Part shown: positions 7,915 through 15,336 of the stretch, piece by piece | How the letters are laid out: each line of letters begins with the position of its first letter | Numbering within the stretch: the first letter of the stretch is position 1 | Virus record (IMG/VR): IMGVR_UViG_3300021197_001212 | Coordinates: 1-21,162 of that record | DNA: 21,162 nucleotides | Strand: one strand, 5' to 3' | Source: a virus | Position numbers and translations under genes: made by a program | Notes under the pieces: model-generated | What the model was told of the DNA's origin: nothing | Database searches by the model: none | What the model saw: only the letters and a program-made list of their open reading frames with translations

Positions 7915-8063
7915 TATTTAACTCCCTTTTTAGTGGTTTTAGGCTCGGCTTTTTTAGTAGCCGGTTTATCTGAGTACAGTTTGTCGGTCTTTTGAAGATC
8001 AGATTTATTTATTGTGACAGGTTGACCGTCTCGATCAATTACCACTGTTTCGCATCTTGACAT
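7914..8063 (-). CDS. Small basic protein of 49 residues, unknown
   Basis: The ATG at 8063 has an excellent ribosome site (AGGAG with 7 bases to the start), so it is preferred over an earlier in-frame start at 8123 that would run the coding region through a stable hairpin. The product has a compact N-terminal part (MSRCETVVIDRDGQPVTINK) and a Lys/Thr/Pro-rich tail ending KTTKKGVK. Small proteins of this shape often follow the coat gene in phage late operons. The function is unknown, and binding to DNA or to the capsid is only a guess. Confidence 0.65.
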   Translation of the reverse strand: MSRCETVVIDRDGQPVTINKSDLQKTDKLYSDKPATKKAEPKTTKKGVK

Positions 8064-8096
8064 GGTTTTATCTCCTATGGTTAACAAGGCTGAACA

Positions 8097-8120
8097 TTGC
8101 ACCCTCGTGAGAAGGTGCAA
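8097..8120 (-). terminator. Stable hairpin just after the coat gene, without a U-run
   Basis: TTGCACC pairs with GGTGCAA over 7 bases, and CTC with GAG extends the stem past a 2-base bulge. It begins 12 bases after the coat stop codon. No run of T follows on either strand, so it is more likely an mRNA-stabilising or processing hairpin, or a weak terminator, than a full intrinsic terminator. Confidence 0.55.
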
Positions 8121-8131
8121 CATTCAATCAA

Positions 8132-9292
8132 CTACCCAAGAAGTAAGGCTGAATGCTCGGGCTTAATATTCTTCACGCCCCAAGCTAATGCCACTTCATA
8201 ACGAACCTTTCTGTAACCTTGATAGAGACTAAATTCAAGGCTAAGCCCTGAGCGATCATCTGTTACCACGATAACATCTGATGCGTTATCCCCTTCCGTT
8301 GGGCGTGCTGGTGCGCGTGCTGCTAATACTAAAGCGCTACGAGCAAAAGCCATGTTACGAGCTGATGCTGCAACACCTGATACCGCTGTAGTAGCTGCAA
8401 CCGCAAGCTGTAAACCCGGTGCTGCAATAACAACATCACCAGTCGTTGATGCACCAATAGTTACATCGGATGCAATAACGTACTTGTTAGTATCACCTGC
8501 AAAGGTAATAATGTCGCCCGCTAATGCAGTAACACCTGAGGCTCCTGCTGTGGTCATGTTGATGGTCGTTTGACCCACCGCTTCTAATGCTGTAACAGTA
8601 ACCGTACCAGTAATCACGTTCGTTCCAGTCGTTTCAATCTGACCAGATTCACGCAACGGCATACCAGCTAGATCAAGTAAAACACCTTGACGTAACATTG
8701 AATCAGTACCAGCACTATTAACCGCTGATTGCTTACCGATAAAGTTAGCACCTGCGGTTGTGTCAATAACCAGATTAATATCGCTTTGTGGTGCGCCGTT
8801 ATCCTTTAAGATTTTAAGCACCTGAGACGCATCTGTATAGTCGTTGGCAGTGCCGAAAGGCGTAGTGCCTGCTGTGCCGTAAGCGCGACTGAAAGTCGAT
8901 TGTAAACCGGCAAGATCAGACTCAACCTCATTCACAATGCTGCGTATCGCCTGTGAGATTTTACCGGCCCTGCTGTTTAAATAACCGCTGCCGTTGTTTA
9001 AGCCCATTTGATCTTCACCAATAAACCCAAACTCTGCGGCACGTGACTTAGTAATAACAACGTCTGAATAACCAGTCGTTTGCCCTGTTGGATCAGGAAC
9101 GGTCATTGCAGGCGTAATATCACTAACGTTACCTGTTGGTTCTGCTGATACTCGAATTGCTTCGTTTAATGCTGCGCGGTTAGCACTGGCGTTCATTGTG
9201 ACTGATGGGATTAGACCCGTCATTTCACGCGATACAACGTCCATTGCTTCGTAAATGTCTGGAATTAATCCAGTAAGTGTGTTTTCTGCCAT
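8132..9292 (-). CDS. Major capsid protein, P22 coat-like
   Basis: A 386-residue protein of the P22-type coat family, an HK97-fold shell protein. Seen are the N-terminal helix with DVVSREMTGLIPSV, the SRAAEFGFIGEDQM segment, a helix with IVNEVESDLAGL, the region SDINLVIDTTAG, and a C-terminus ending RYEVALAWGVKNIKPEH, all familiar from coat proteins of this group. Residues about 225-310 form a Thr/Val-rich insert (GDIITFAGDTNKYVI) that corresponds to the beta insertion domain of P22 coat. The ribosome site is GAGG, 8 bases ahead of ATG. The scaffold gene lies immediately upstream, as expected. Confidence 0.88.
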   Translation of the reverse strand: MAENTLTGLIPDIYEAMDVVSREMTGLIPSVTMNASANRAALNEAIRVSAEPTGNVSDITPAMTVPDPTGQTTGYSDVVITKSRAAEFGFIGEDQMGLNNGSGYLNSRAGKISQAIRSIVNEVESDLAGLQSTFSRAYGTAGTTPFGTANDYTDASQVLKILKDNGAPQSDINLVIDTTAGANFIGKQSAVNSAGTDSMLRQGVLLDLAGMPLRESGQIETTGTNVITGTVTVTALEAVGQTTINMTTAGASGVTALAGDIITFAGDTNKYVIASDVTIGASTTGDVVIAAPGLQLAVAATTAVSGVAASARNMAFARSALVLAARAPARPTEGDNASDVIVVTDDRSGLSLEFSLYQGYRKVRYEVALAWGVKNIKPEHSALLLG

Positions 9293-9307
9293 TTTTCAAT
9301 CCTCTGT

Positions 9308-9967
9308 TTATATAACTTTAGCGCCTCGCTTTATAGTCGCTTGACGCTGTGCCGGGTTAAGTGCTTCAAAATCTGCACGTTTGATAGTATCACCAGAAGC
9401 ACCGCTTCCATTTGATCCACCGTTGGCACTGCCACCTGAGGATTGATTGCCTTTGAGCATATAAGAATAATCGGCACTGCCTTTTAATTCTTCGGTTAAC
9501 TGCTCAATAGTCGATATTGTTAAATTGCCTTTCTTGTCGGTGACCTTAACACCGTCTTCCGAGTATTTCAAGCGCGATGCAATTTTACTCTTTAAATCAC
9601 TCACCGCCGCCTCGATTGGGTTTAATTTTAACGCAATAGTACCAGCAATGTCATTAATATTTTGCTGCTCGAATAATTGGTTAATTTTATCCCTTGCTTC
9701 TTCTGCTTCTAATCGTGCTGCTTCGCTCGATTCATATAACTGTTTAAAGTTTCCTTCTGCCGCTGCTTTCTCGCGGGCTTCTTTAGCTGCCTGTGCTTCT
9801 GCTGCCTTTGTGTGTTTGTTGGCTTCTGCTATCTTAGCGTTTAACCGTTCGTTATCTGCTGCCATCGCTTCCATCTTCTCTTTCCATACAGCGTCGGCTG
9901 CTGCTACTGCTTCGGCTGCAATTTCTTCGGCTGTTTTTTCTACTGGTTTGTTTTCTTCTTCGCTCAT
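9308..9967 (-). CDS. Scaffold protein
   Basis: A 219-residue protein from ATG 9967, which has AGGAG 8 bases upstream and is preferred over an in-frame GTG at 9985. Residues about 10-120 are almost continuous Ala/Glu/Lys helix and a likely coiled coil (AADNERLNAKIAEANK). A short folded segment follows (SRLKYSEDGVKVTDKKGN). A Ser/Gly-rich linker (about 180-198) leads to the C-terminal ALNPAQRQATIKRG, a short basic helix often used to bind coat. It lies between the gp7-like gene and the coat gene. The protein should direct procapsid assembly and leave before or during packaging. No protease motif is seen. Confidence 0.83.
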   Translation of the reverse strand: MSEEENKPVEKTAEEIAAEAVAAADAVWKEKMEAMAADNERLNAKIAEANKHTKAAEAQAAKEAREKAAAEGNFKQLYESSEAARLEAEEARDKINQLFEQQNINDIAGTIALKLNPIEAAVSDLKSKIASRLKYSEDGVKVTDKKGNLTISTIEQLTEELKGSADYSYMLKGNQSSGGSANGGSNGSGASGDTIKRADFEALNPAQRQATIKRGAKVI

Positions 9968-9979
9968 TTTAATACTCCT

Positions 9980-10009
9980 GGTCACTGACCGTTGTTGCGC
10001 TACTAGCGC
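9980..10009. other. Two adjacent short palindromes before the scaffold gene
   Basis: The 44-base gap between the gp7-like and scaffold genes holds GGTCACTGACC (9980-9990) and GCGCTACTAGCGC (9997-10009), both near-perfect inverted repeats. Neither has a T-run. They could act as mRNA processing or expression-tuning elements between a low-copy and a high-copy virion protein. Confidence 0.5.
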
Positions 10010-10011
10010 GG

Positions 10012-11019
10012 TTAAAGAGACATCGCCTCTAGTTCTAATAAAGATAAAGTCCGTCCTGTTGGGTCTGTAAATTTGTCCATTGATATTTTGCCACTCCTAA
10101 ACAGTTTAGATCGTTCCTCGCCCAATGCTTCATCGACAAACTCTTTCGGTTGTGTTCTAAGCCAGCTCCCATAACTCTTGTTGGCTGATACGCTCTCAAC
10201 GCCACCCGCACCAATAGCGGGTCGCTCACCCTCAAAACCAGCCAGCTTATATTCATCTTTTACTTTCGGTATTGTCGTTGAACGGCACGAAAAATGGGCT
10301 GGCGGTCGCGGGTCTGTTGGGTTCGTGTAGATAATTCCGTCCCTGCCACCACAAATTAATGACGTTTTGGAATCTAGAGTCGACACCCACTCATAGCCCT
10401 GTAAAATATCACTGTTGGCCTCGTACATTGATGACCTAGCCATTGACGACGCATGATTGATCGCCGTTCTAACTACCGTATTAACGTCGCGTCTTTGTAC
10501 TGTATTAACGATTGAGCTAACCGACCGCGCTATGTCTGCTGTCGTATCGCCTAGCGTTACACCGTCCATTATCGTTTGTCTCACTGTCGATGCGTGTTTA
10601 GCCGACATCATGCGAATAGCGGTATTAATATTAACGCCCGTCCTTCCCACTGACATCATACTGTTATCTACTGCTGCTATTAACATAGCGTCTGCTGGCA
10701 ATACCCAGTCAACATTAGTCACTGTTCCGTATAACTTGGCTGAATGGGCTGCTTCCTGAACCACCAAAGCATTAGTTGACTGCTTAACCGACTCACGCAA
10801 CGCACCTGATAAACCGGCGTAAAGTTGATCTATGTCGGCAAGCACTAATGATAATCGCTGAACTTGGAACTGTGTGGGTTCAGCCATTAGCCTGACTGTT
10901 ATCTCATGTCGTAATCTACTGAGCATAGCTAATGCTTTTTTAGACTCACCGCCAGCATAGCGTTGTAGAAACACTTGATGCCGTGTTGCTGCGTCGATTA
11001 TGTATTGCTGTGCGCTCAT
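10012..11019 (-). CDS. Head morphogenesis protein, SPP1 gp7 / Mu gpF-like
   Basis: A 335-residue protein. The N-terminal 130 residues are helical. The C-terminal domain has the family signature: helix RRDVNTVVRTAINHASSMAR, then WVSTLDSKTSLIC (Asp216, Cys223), and PPAHFSCRSTTIP (His242, Cys245). This Asp/Cys/His set defines the minor head protein family of SPP1 gp7 and Mu gpF, carried in the capsid in few copies and linked to DNA handling at the portal. ATG at 11019 overlaps the portal stop (ATGA), and the gene lies between portal and scaffold as usual. Confidence 0.9.
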   Translation of the reverse strand: MSAQQYIIDAATRHQVFLQRYAGGESKKALAMLSRLRHEITVRLMAEPTQFQVQRLSLVLADIDQLYAGLSGALRESVKQSTNALVVQEAAHSAKLYGTVTNVDWVLPADAMLIAAVDNSMMSVGRTGVNINTAIRMMSAKHASTVRQTIMDGVTLGDTTADIARSVSSIVNTVQRRDVNTVVRTAINHASSMARSSMYEANSDILQGYEWVSTLDSKTSLICGGRDGIIYTNPTDPRPPAHFSCRSTTIPKVKDEYKLAGFEGERPAIGAGGVESVSANKSYGSWLRTQPKEFVDEALGEERSKLFRSGKISMDKFTDPTGRTLSLLELEAMSL

Positions 11020-12410
11020 AAAATATCTGCTATTTCTGCCTCGCCGTCTATATCATCATCTGTTCTGTCGCCATCAATAAGCCGCCCACTTCTTAGATTA
11101 TCGCGCAAGTCGCTTTTAGCAATCACGCCACGATCTAATAGCTGGATTTGAGCAATGACTAATTGTGGATCAATCGAACGATCATAAAATTCCTTATTAA
11201 TATCAATCTCGATTAAGTCTTCACTACCGCCCATAAATAAGGCCGCGTGTTTAAAGAAATCGATCATGCCTGCCTCGATATTACCAACGATAGCTGATAG
11301 TTTAGAATTCTGACCGGCGAATCTTATCTTAGCGCCCTCGGCTGTTTCGTTGCCGCCTGCATCTGTGATAAGCCTTGCACCTAGCCGGATCATCTGCATT
11401 TCTTTATCTTGCATACCCTCACGCGGCATGATGTTCGGCGTTACTTGTAATAAACCGGCACTTGCACCTTCTGGTAAGAGTAAAAACTCGCGTGATCCAA
11501 TTCTAACAGGTTCGTCTTTAAGAACGTCCTTAACCCATGATGCGGAAAAGCCAGAAGCCCATGGCGTAGGCTGCCCGACCATGTAACACGAATCTTCATA
11601 ATCTGCGCTGTTGATATAATGCGCGATATTGACGTTTGCAATATCAGATAGCGGCGCTTTATCGACCACTTCATCATTGTTAGTTGAGCCAATAAATGAG
11701 AAGGGAATTTTATCCCATGTCGTGCCGTCTGACTTACGCGGAACTATATCCTCACCCACTTGCTCGTTGTCCTCGTTGTATAACCGTTGGATATAAACGC
11801 CGTCCTCAATGGTTAAAACGCGGTGATAAACCTTTACTTGAACATCGAAACCATCAATGCCGATAAAATTGGTAGGCTCTTTTAACACGACAAGCGTTAA
11901 CTGCTTTCCTGACGGCGTAGGACTTACCCGCCAATTAATAATATCCTCAGCACGATAGATCAATAACTTTGCGCGTGGGTTCATTGCCTCAACGCTCTGC
12001 TTGCTCTGCCCTGCTTCTACAACGGGATAATCAGCTAATAAACCAATGCGCCCTGTCATTAGCACGTTGCTGGTTACAGTCCTGACTAATTGATCTATCG
12101 TTAGCCCCATCCCGTCGATATTGTCGGTTAAATACAGCAGTTCATTCGGCAACACCACTTGGATGGGCTTACGAAACACCATGCCCAACATTCCTTCCTC
12201 TGTCGCGCCGGTGAAGTTCACATAATTGGCCCGCTCAACATAGGCTTTATATCTATCAAGGTTTACCTTTGACTTGTCGTCTGGCATGGGCATAGGCAGA
12301 TAATCAGTGCCAGCTTCTTTGACTGTCCTTGCACCCGCTACGCATTTCCTGTTTCTTTCCCAGTCTTCAACGTGGGCGCTGTATGAGCTGTGCTTTGTAT
12401 TAACTGGCAT
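11016..12410 (-). CDS. Portal protein (DUF4055 type)
   Basis: A 464-residue protein of the DUF4055 portal family. Features include the N-terminal HVEDWERNRKCVAGARTVK with TDYLPMP, then YVERANYVNFTGATEEGMLGMVFRKP. A central beta region follows (RAEDIINWRVSP), then SDIANVNIAHYINSADYED, and a long helix with TDAGGNETAEGAKIRFAGQNSKL. These are typical of the clip, wing and stem order in portals. Twelve copies form the ring at one capsid vertex through which DNA is packaged. It begins directly after the large terminase stop with GAGG as ribosome site. Length is normal for the family. Confidence 0.92.
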   Translation of the reverse strand: MPVNTKHSSYSAHVEDWERNRKCVAGARTVKEAGTDYLPMPMPDDKSKVNLDRYKAYVERANYVNFTGATEEGMLGMVFRKPIQVVLPNELLYLTDNIDGMGLTIDQLVRTVTSNVLMTGRIGLLADYPVVEAGQSKQSVEAMNPRAKLLIYRAEDIINWRVSPTPSGKQLTLVVLKEPTNFIGIDGFDVQVKVYHRVLTIEDGVYIQRLYNEDNEQVGEDIVPRKSDGTTWDKIPFSFIGSTNNDEVVDKAPLSDIANVNIAHYINSADYEDSCYMVGQPTPWASGFSASWVKDVLKDEPVRIGSREFLLLPEGASAGLLQVTPNIMPREGMQDKEMQMIRLGARLITDAGGNETAEGAKIRFAGQNSKLSAIVGNIEAGMIDFFKHAALFMGGSEDLIEIDINKEFYDRSIDPQLVIAQIQLLDRGVIAKSDLRDNLRSGRLIDGDRTDDDIDGEAEIADIL

Positions 12411-13649
12411 TTAGAACCTCATTGTGAATTTGGTTGACGGCTTGTTAATCGGCATTTCATACGCGATTGGGTACGTACCAGCGTCCGGTAAATGGTCAAT
12501 ATTGCTCTTTTTATCAGGCTCGCCGTTAGCATCATAAGTTAATTGCTCCATGCACCGCGCATATTCTGGACACATTTTATCATTAATCATTAACCTTTTA
12601 TCAATAAATGCTTTATTAGCACTTAGAACCCGGTCTTTAACCGCTGGGTTTTTTTTGTTCTTATACACCGAAAAACCTGCGGCTTCAAGTAAGGATATGT
12701 CGGACACCGAAGCGTCAACTGATTTGCGGCTTGATCCCGATGCGTCTGGGTAAATCCTTATCGAGTGTTCTTTATACCGCTCTTGGATAGTTTTAACCAT
12801 TGCTGGCGTGTCATATATGCCCTTTAATTCATCTACCGCGTGCCAATCTTTATCTCGGTGTACATAAACAACCGCGCTCATGTTAGTAACGTTGAAATCC
12901 ATGCCGATACATAATAACTCTTTTTCTTGGATCATTTCTTTGCTGTTATTCAACGCCCTGTCATAAGAATTATATACTGTGCCGCTGGTTAAGTTAACAA
13001 ACTGCCCGCCCAAGTACGCGCTAATCAACTCCGGCGGATAGGTTTCGATCATCGAAGATATATAGTCAGGCGGCAAATGTTCTTCATTCTCATACGTAGA
13101 TGCCTGAACCATCGAATATGACGGAGAAGGATCAAGCGCGAATTGATCGTACACGAACATAAAACCCTCTGGTGTTGTCGTTACAGTCACCACGTTTTCA
13201 GTGCCAGGAATAACTAATCTCAATCGAGCAATGATTTTATTCCATGCGTTTTTTGCTTTATTCTTCGGTAGCGTGTCTATTTCATCCACCAGTGCGCGGG
13301 CTATTTTAAAACCAATGATGCTTCCAGGATTGTCCATTGATCGACAAATGATCGTGCCGTAATACCCGCCGTTGCGATAGACATGGACTTCCTTATTGGC
13401 TTCACGAATGATTGCATTAAAGCCCATCATGTGCGCTGCTTCGTCAAACGTTGGATAATAAATATCTCTAATCGCTGGGTATGACGGTGCAAAGTAACCT
13501 TGAAGTGTTTTTGGATATTGACCTGCAAAGATAAGCTGATCTATGCAGCCGATGAAAGTCTTGCCCGAACCATATCCTCCCACGTACCCACGATACTTGG
13601 TGTTTAGGTTATTAAGGAATATTGATTGCGGCGCGCTAAGGCTTAGCAT
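12411..13649 (-). CDS. Terminase large subunit
   Basis: A 412-residue packaging motor with both activities visible. The ATPase part has Walker A GGYGSGKT (24-31), Walker B ALVDEID (119-125, with Asp122 and Glu123) and a TTTPEG coupling motif (157-162). The RNase H-like nuclease part has Asp251 in GMDFNV, Asp302 in YPDASG and Asp389 in HLPDAGTYP, the expected metal-binding acids. It cuts concatemeric phage DNA and pumps it through the portal. It overlaps the small subunit gene by 14 bases. All key residues are present, so it looks functional. Whether it packages by cos cutting or headful is not visible from this alone. Confidence 0.95.
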   Translation of the reverse strand: MLSLSAPQSIFLNNLNTKYRGYVGGYGSGKTFIGCIDQLIFAGQYPKTLQGYFAPSYPAIRDIYYPTFDEAAHMMGFNAIIREANKEVHVYRNGGYYGTIICRSMDNPGSIIGFKIARALVDEIDTLPKNKAKNAWNKIIARLRLVIPGTENVVTVTTTPEGFMFVYDQFALDPSPSYSMVQASTYENEEHLPPDYISSMIETYPPELISAYLGGQFVNLTSGTVYNSYDRALNNSKEMIQEKELLCIGMDFNVTNMSAVVYVHRDKDWHAVDELKGIYDTPAMVKTIQERYKEHSIRIYPDASGSSRKSVDASVSDISLLEAAGFSVYKNKKNPAVKDRVLSANKAFIDKRLMINDKMCPEYARCMEQLTYDANGEPDKKSNIDHLPDAGTYPIAYEMPINKPSTKFTMRF

Positions 13650-14007
13650 TAGTCACTTTTATTTCACCCACTGGCTCTTTTACATTAAAGCTAATACTCA
13701 GCGGTTGTACTTCTCTATCCTGATCTTCTGCGCTCGATGTTTCGCGCCATCTAGCACGAGTCTTTAGCCAAAATATAGCTGCGACTGTGCTTTTACCATT
13801 GACTGCTTGGTTATACAATGATTTAGCCACTGCTGCATTGGCTTTAATCACGCCTTGATCTAATTCATCTCGATAGTATTTCCTAAGCGTCTTGGCGTTA
13901 ATCCCTATATATTTAGCTATGTCTTCCTGTTGTATGCCAAAACCTACTAACGCCAACACTTCTGCGCGGCTAGCTTTAGTTGGTTCGTGTGCCGGAGTTC
14001 CTGCCAT
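13636..14007 (-). CDS. Terminase small subunit
   Basis: A 123-residue protein. Its N-terminal third is a helix-turn-helix: VLALVGFGIQQEDIAKYIGINAKTLRKYY, split across residues about 16-45. A helical oligomerisation region follows (VAKSLYNQAVNGKSTVAAIFWLKTRARW), a segment shared by many phage small terminases. The C-terminal 30 residues are variable and probably contact the large subunit. It recognises phage DNA for packaging. ATG at 14007 has AAAGGG 7 bases upstream and the gene follows a strong promoter. It overlaps the large subunit gene by 14 bases in another frame. Confidence 0.88.
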   Translation of the reverse strand: MAGTPAHEPTKASRAEVLALVGFGIQQEDIAKYIGINAKTLRKYYRDELDQGVIKANAAVAKSLYNQAVNGKSTVAAIFWLKTRARWRETSSAEDQDREVQPLSISFNVKEPVGEIKVTNAKP

Positions 14008-14034
14008 AAATCGCCCTTTCGAAATAGTGTTTCC

Positions 14035-14043
14035 ATTATATCA
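14035..14043 (-). promoter_or_regulatory. Extended -10 promoter for the late operon
   Basis: The coding strand has TGA TATAAT: a perfect -10 hexamer (14035-14040) with the extended TGn element (14041-14043). At the usual -35 distance only a poor hexamer is found, as is common for extended -10 promoters. Transcription would start near 14028 and give a short leader before the small terminase ATG at 14007. The gap 14008-14081 is also the natural place for a packaging site, but none could be recognised. Confidence 0.6.
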
Positions 14044-14081
14044 TAAGTTATTAATGCCTTTTATAGACGGTATCTTAGTCA

Positions 14082-14294
14082 TTATTGGAATGTTTCATCT
14101 ATATTAGTAAACCCTAATCCGGTGCTTGATAATGCTTTTTGCATTAACTTTTGCTGCGGTGTCCATGCTGCCCATGCGTGCTTAATGCTTTTGTAGCTGT
14201 TCACATTCGATTTGCCTTTCTTCTCGCATTTCTTTGAGCAAAACTTCTTTTGTGTTTTTGATAGTACATTAATGCCGCATTCTTTACACTTCAT
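14082..14294 (-). CDS. Small zinc-ribbon protein, unknown
   Basis: A 70-residue protein with four cysteines spaced as a zinc ribbon: Cys3-x2-Cys6 and Cys19-x3-Cys23. A linker (SNVNSYKSIKHAWAAWTPQQK) and a helical tail follow. The cysteine layout is the same as in the N-terminus of the NinG protein encoded at 16769-17383. Its ATG overlaps the TGA of the upstream ninG fragment and its ribosome site AAGGAG lies in that fragment's 3' end, so it may once have been translated together with an intact ninG. Function unknown; nucleic-acid binding is plausible. Confidence 0.65.
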   Translation of the reverse strand: MKCKECGINVLSKTQKKFCSKKCEKKGKSNVNSYKSIKHAWAAWTPQQKLMQKALSSTGLGFTNIDETFQ

Positions 14295-14593
14295 TTTAAC
14301 TCCTTTAGCTTGGTTTTATAGTAATTTTCGATCTCTTTATAATCATCTGCTGTGCGTTTTAATACATTGCCGTTGCTGTCCTTGCCGCTCCCCTTGTTAG
14401 CTAATAAATAATCAACCCTGGCATTGCCTATTTTCTTGCGTAAATTCCGCTCATAGTCGCCAGAATCGCCGCCTTTGTGTTTATTACAGTAAACCGATTG
14501 CGAATGAATATTATCCTCGTGATACCTTAGAAACGAGTTATTCCCGCTTTCTAAGAAATGACCTGAGTCATAATTCTTGCCCCGTTGACCAAC
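14291..14593 (-). pseudogene. Headless ninG copy (C-terminal half only)
   Basis: An open frame of 100 codons with no usable start codon. It encodes GKNYDSGHFLESGNNSFLRYHED, then NIHSQSVYCNKHKGG and a helical end YYKTKLKELK. This is the C-terminal half of a NinG-type HNH-like protein, corresponding to the part after the CxxC pair. The first cysteine of the second metal pair is replaced by Ser (QSVYCN instead of QCxxCN). A TGA lies just upstream at 14594-14596, and the N-terminal zinc-binding half is missing from all frames. It is unlike the full ninG at 16769, so it is not a recent duplicate. It most likely remains from recombination, though expression by frameshift from the overlapping gene cannot be excluded. 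Confidence 0.7.
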
Positions 14594-14862
14594 TCATAAC
14601 TGGCAAAAACACAGGCATACCATTTATGGTATTTCTTTCTGAGTTGTAGCATCGCGCTATCTACCTTTGCTATCACTATTAACTTGCTTAAGTCTGTAAA
14701 TTCAACGCCTTTGGGTATCGAAGAACAAAACTCGCCCCGTGATGCCCCCCCGTCTTTAATCATGCCGTTAGTTGGATTAGCAATCGGCACGGGCCTACGC
14801 TTACGCTCTAACGCCTCGAAGTATTCATGTAGCATCCACTCTAGCCGTTTATTATTATTCAT
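14551..14862 (-). CDS. Hypothetical protein of 103 residues
   Basis: I do not recognise the family. The N-terminus is a charged helix (NNNKRLEWMLHEYFEALERK), then RPVPIANPTNGMIKDGGASRG, then a helical half with LSKLIVIAKVDSAMLQL and RKKYHKWYACVFASYEL. Placement just ahead of the late promoter, in the region where lambdoid phages encode ninG, RusA and the late antiterminator Q, makes an antitermination-type regulator worth testing, but no motif proves it. The last 14 codons overlap the headless ninG frame, and the final residues may be an artefact of a recombination junction. Confidence 0.55.
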   Translation of the reverse strand: MNNNKRLEWMLHEYFEALERKRRPVPIANPTNGMIKDGGASRGEFCSSIPKGVEFTDLSKLIVIAKVDSAMLQLRKKYHKWYACVFASYELVNGARIMTQVIS

Positions 14863-14965
14863 GCTGGCCTTCTGCTTGATTTTATTTTTTAAATCGCTTT
14901 ACGGATAACGTCCGTATCACCACCGCCGCATATAGTATGTTTGCGTTCATACCAGCCTCTGTTGT

Positions 14966-15277
14966 TTATAACCTTTCTTCAACAAGTCTCGCGTACCCTA
15001 TGATGTCATGCCATGAGTCCACATAGTCGGGGTCGCCGTTCAGTATCCGCCCTACCTTATGGGCCACCATCTCTAGCGACTCTCTTTTATCGTCCGATAA
15101 CTTATCCCAATTAGGGCTGTCAATCATTGCCCTCTTGATATTCTGGGTGATTCGAGCGTGTTCAACAAACTCGCCGTATCTATTGCCCCGTTCTCGAAGT
15201 GTCTTGTCTATCCCCGTCGAAATGGTGTCCAGATTCTCCGACTGGCGCTGTGATCTTTCATCTGTTGGTGCCATCAT
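14966..15277 (-). CDS. DUF6378 family phage protein
   Basis: A 103-residue protein. It carries the family signature almost in full: RERGNRYGEFVEHARITQNIK, split by a helix, then SPNWDKLSDDKRESLEMVAHKVGRILNGDP and DSWHDIIGYARLVEERL. The conserved acidic and His residues in this helical fold suggest an all-alpha nucleotide-handling or regulatory protein, but no biochemical role is established to my knowledge. The start ATG at 15277 is followed at once by a second ATG, with AAGGAG as a strong ribosome site 4 to 7 bases away. Neighbours are a phosphoesterase upstream and an unknown gene downstream. Confidence 0.82.
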   Translation of the reverse strand: MMAPTDERSQRQSENLDTISTGIDKTLRERGNRYGEFVEHARITQNIKRAMIDSPNWDKLSDDKRESLEMVAHKVGRILNGDPDYVDSWHDIIGYARLVEERL

Positions 15278-15336
15278 ACTTCTCCTTATTGAAGACCCTT
15301 ATTAGGTCTGTTCATCCCCTTACTGGGGTTTACAAT

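Noticed and set aside
8064-8123. Longer version of the small post-coat gene starting at 8123
   Set aside because: It would run through the stable hairpin and add an unusual peptide. The ATG at 8063 has a far better ribosome site.
9525-10070. Plus-strand open frame of 181 codons opposite the scaffold gene
   Set aside because: It is antisense to Ala/Glu-rich coiled-coil coding, which creates long Ser/Ala/Leu mirror frames. It has no ribosome site, and the scaffold frame explains the sequence.
14008-14081. cos or pac site next to the terminase genes
   Set aside because: Position is right, but apart from the promoter no inverted repeats or known packaging motif can be seen.
14894-14963. Short frames in the gap before the 103-residue gene (a 22-codon ATG frame and a frame encoding GWYERKHTICGGGDTD)
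   Set aside because: The first is too short with a modest ribosome site. The second reads well but has no ATG, GTG or TTG start. Neither could be supported.
15278-15336. Mini-frame MNRPNKGLQ and two small hairpins (CCCC/GGGG and AGACC/GGTCT) before the DUF6378 gene
   Set aside because: The hairpins are 4-5 bp and lack a T-run, and the ribosome site is too close to the mini-frame start. No function could be argued.
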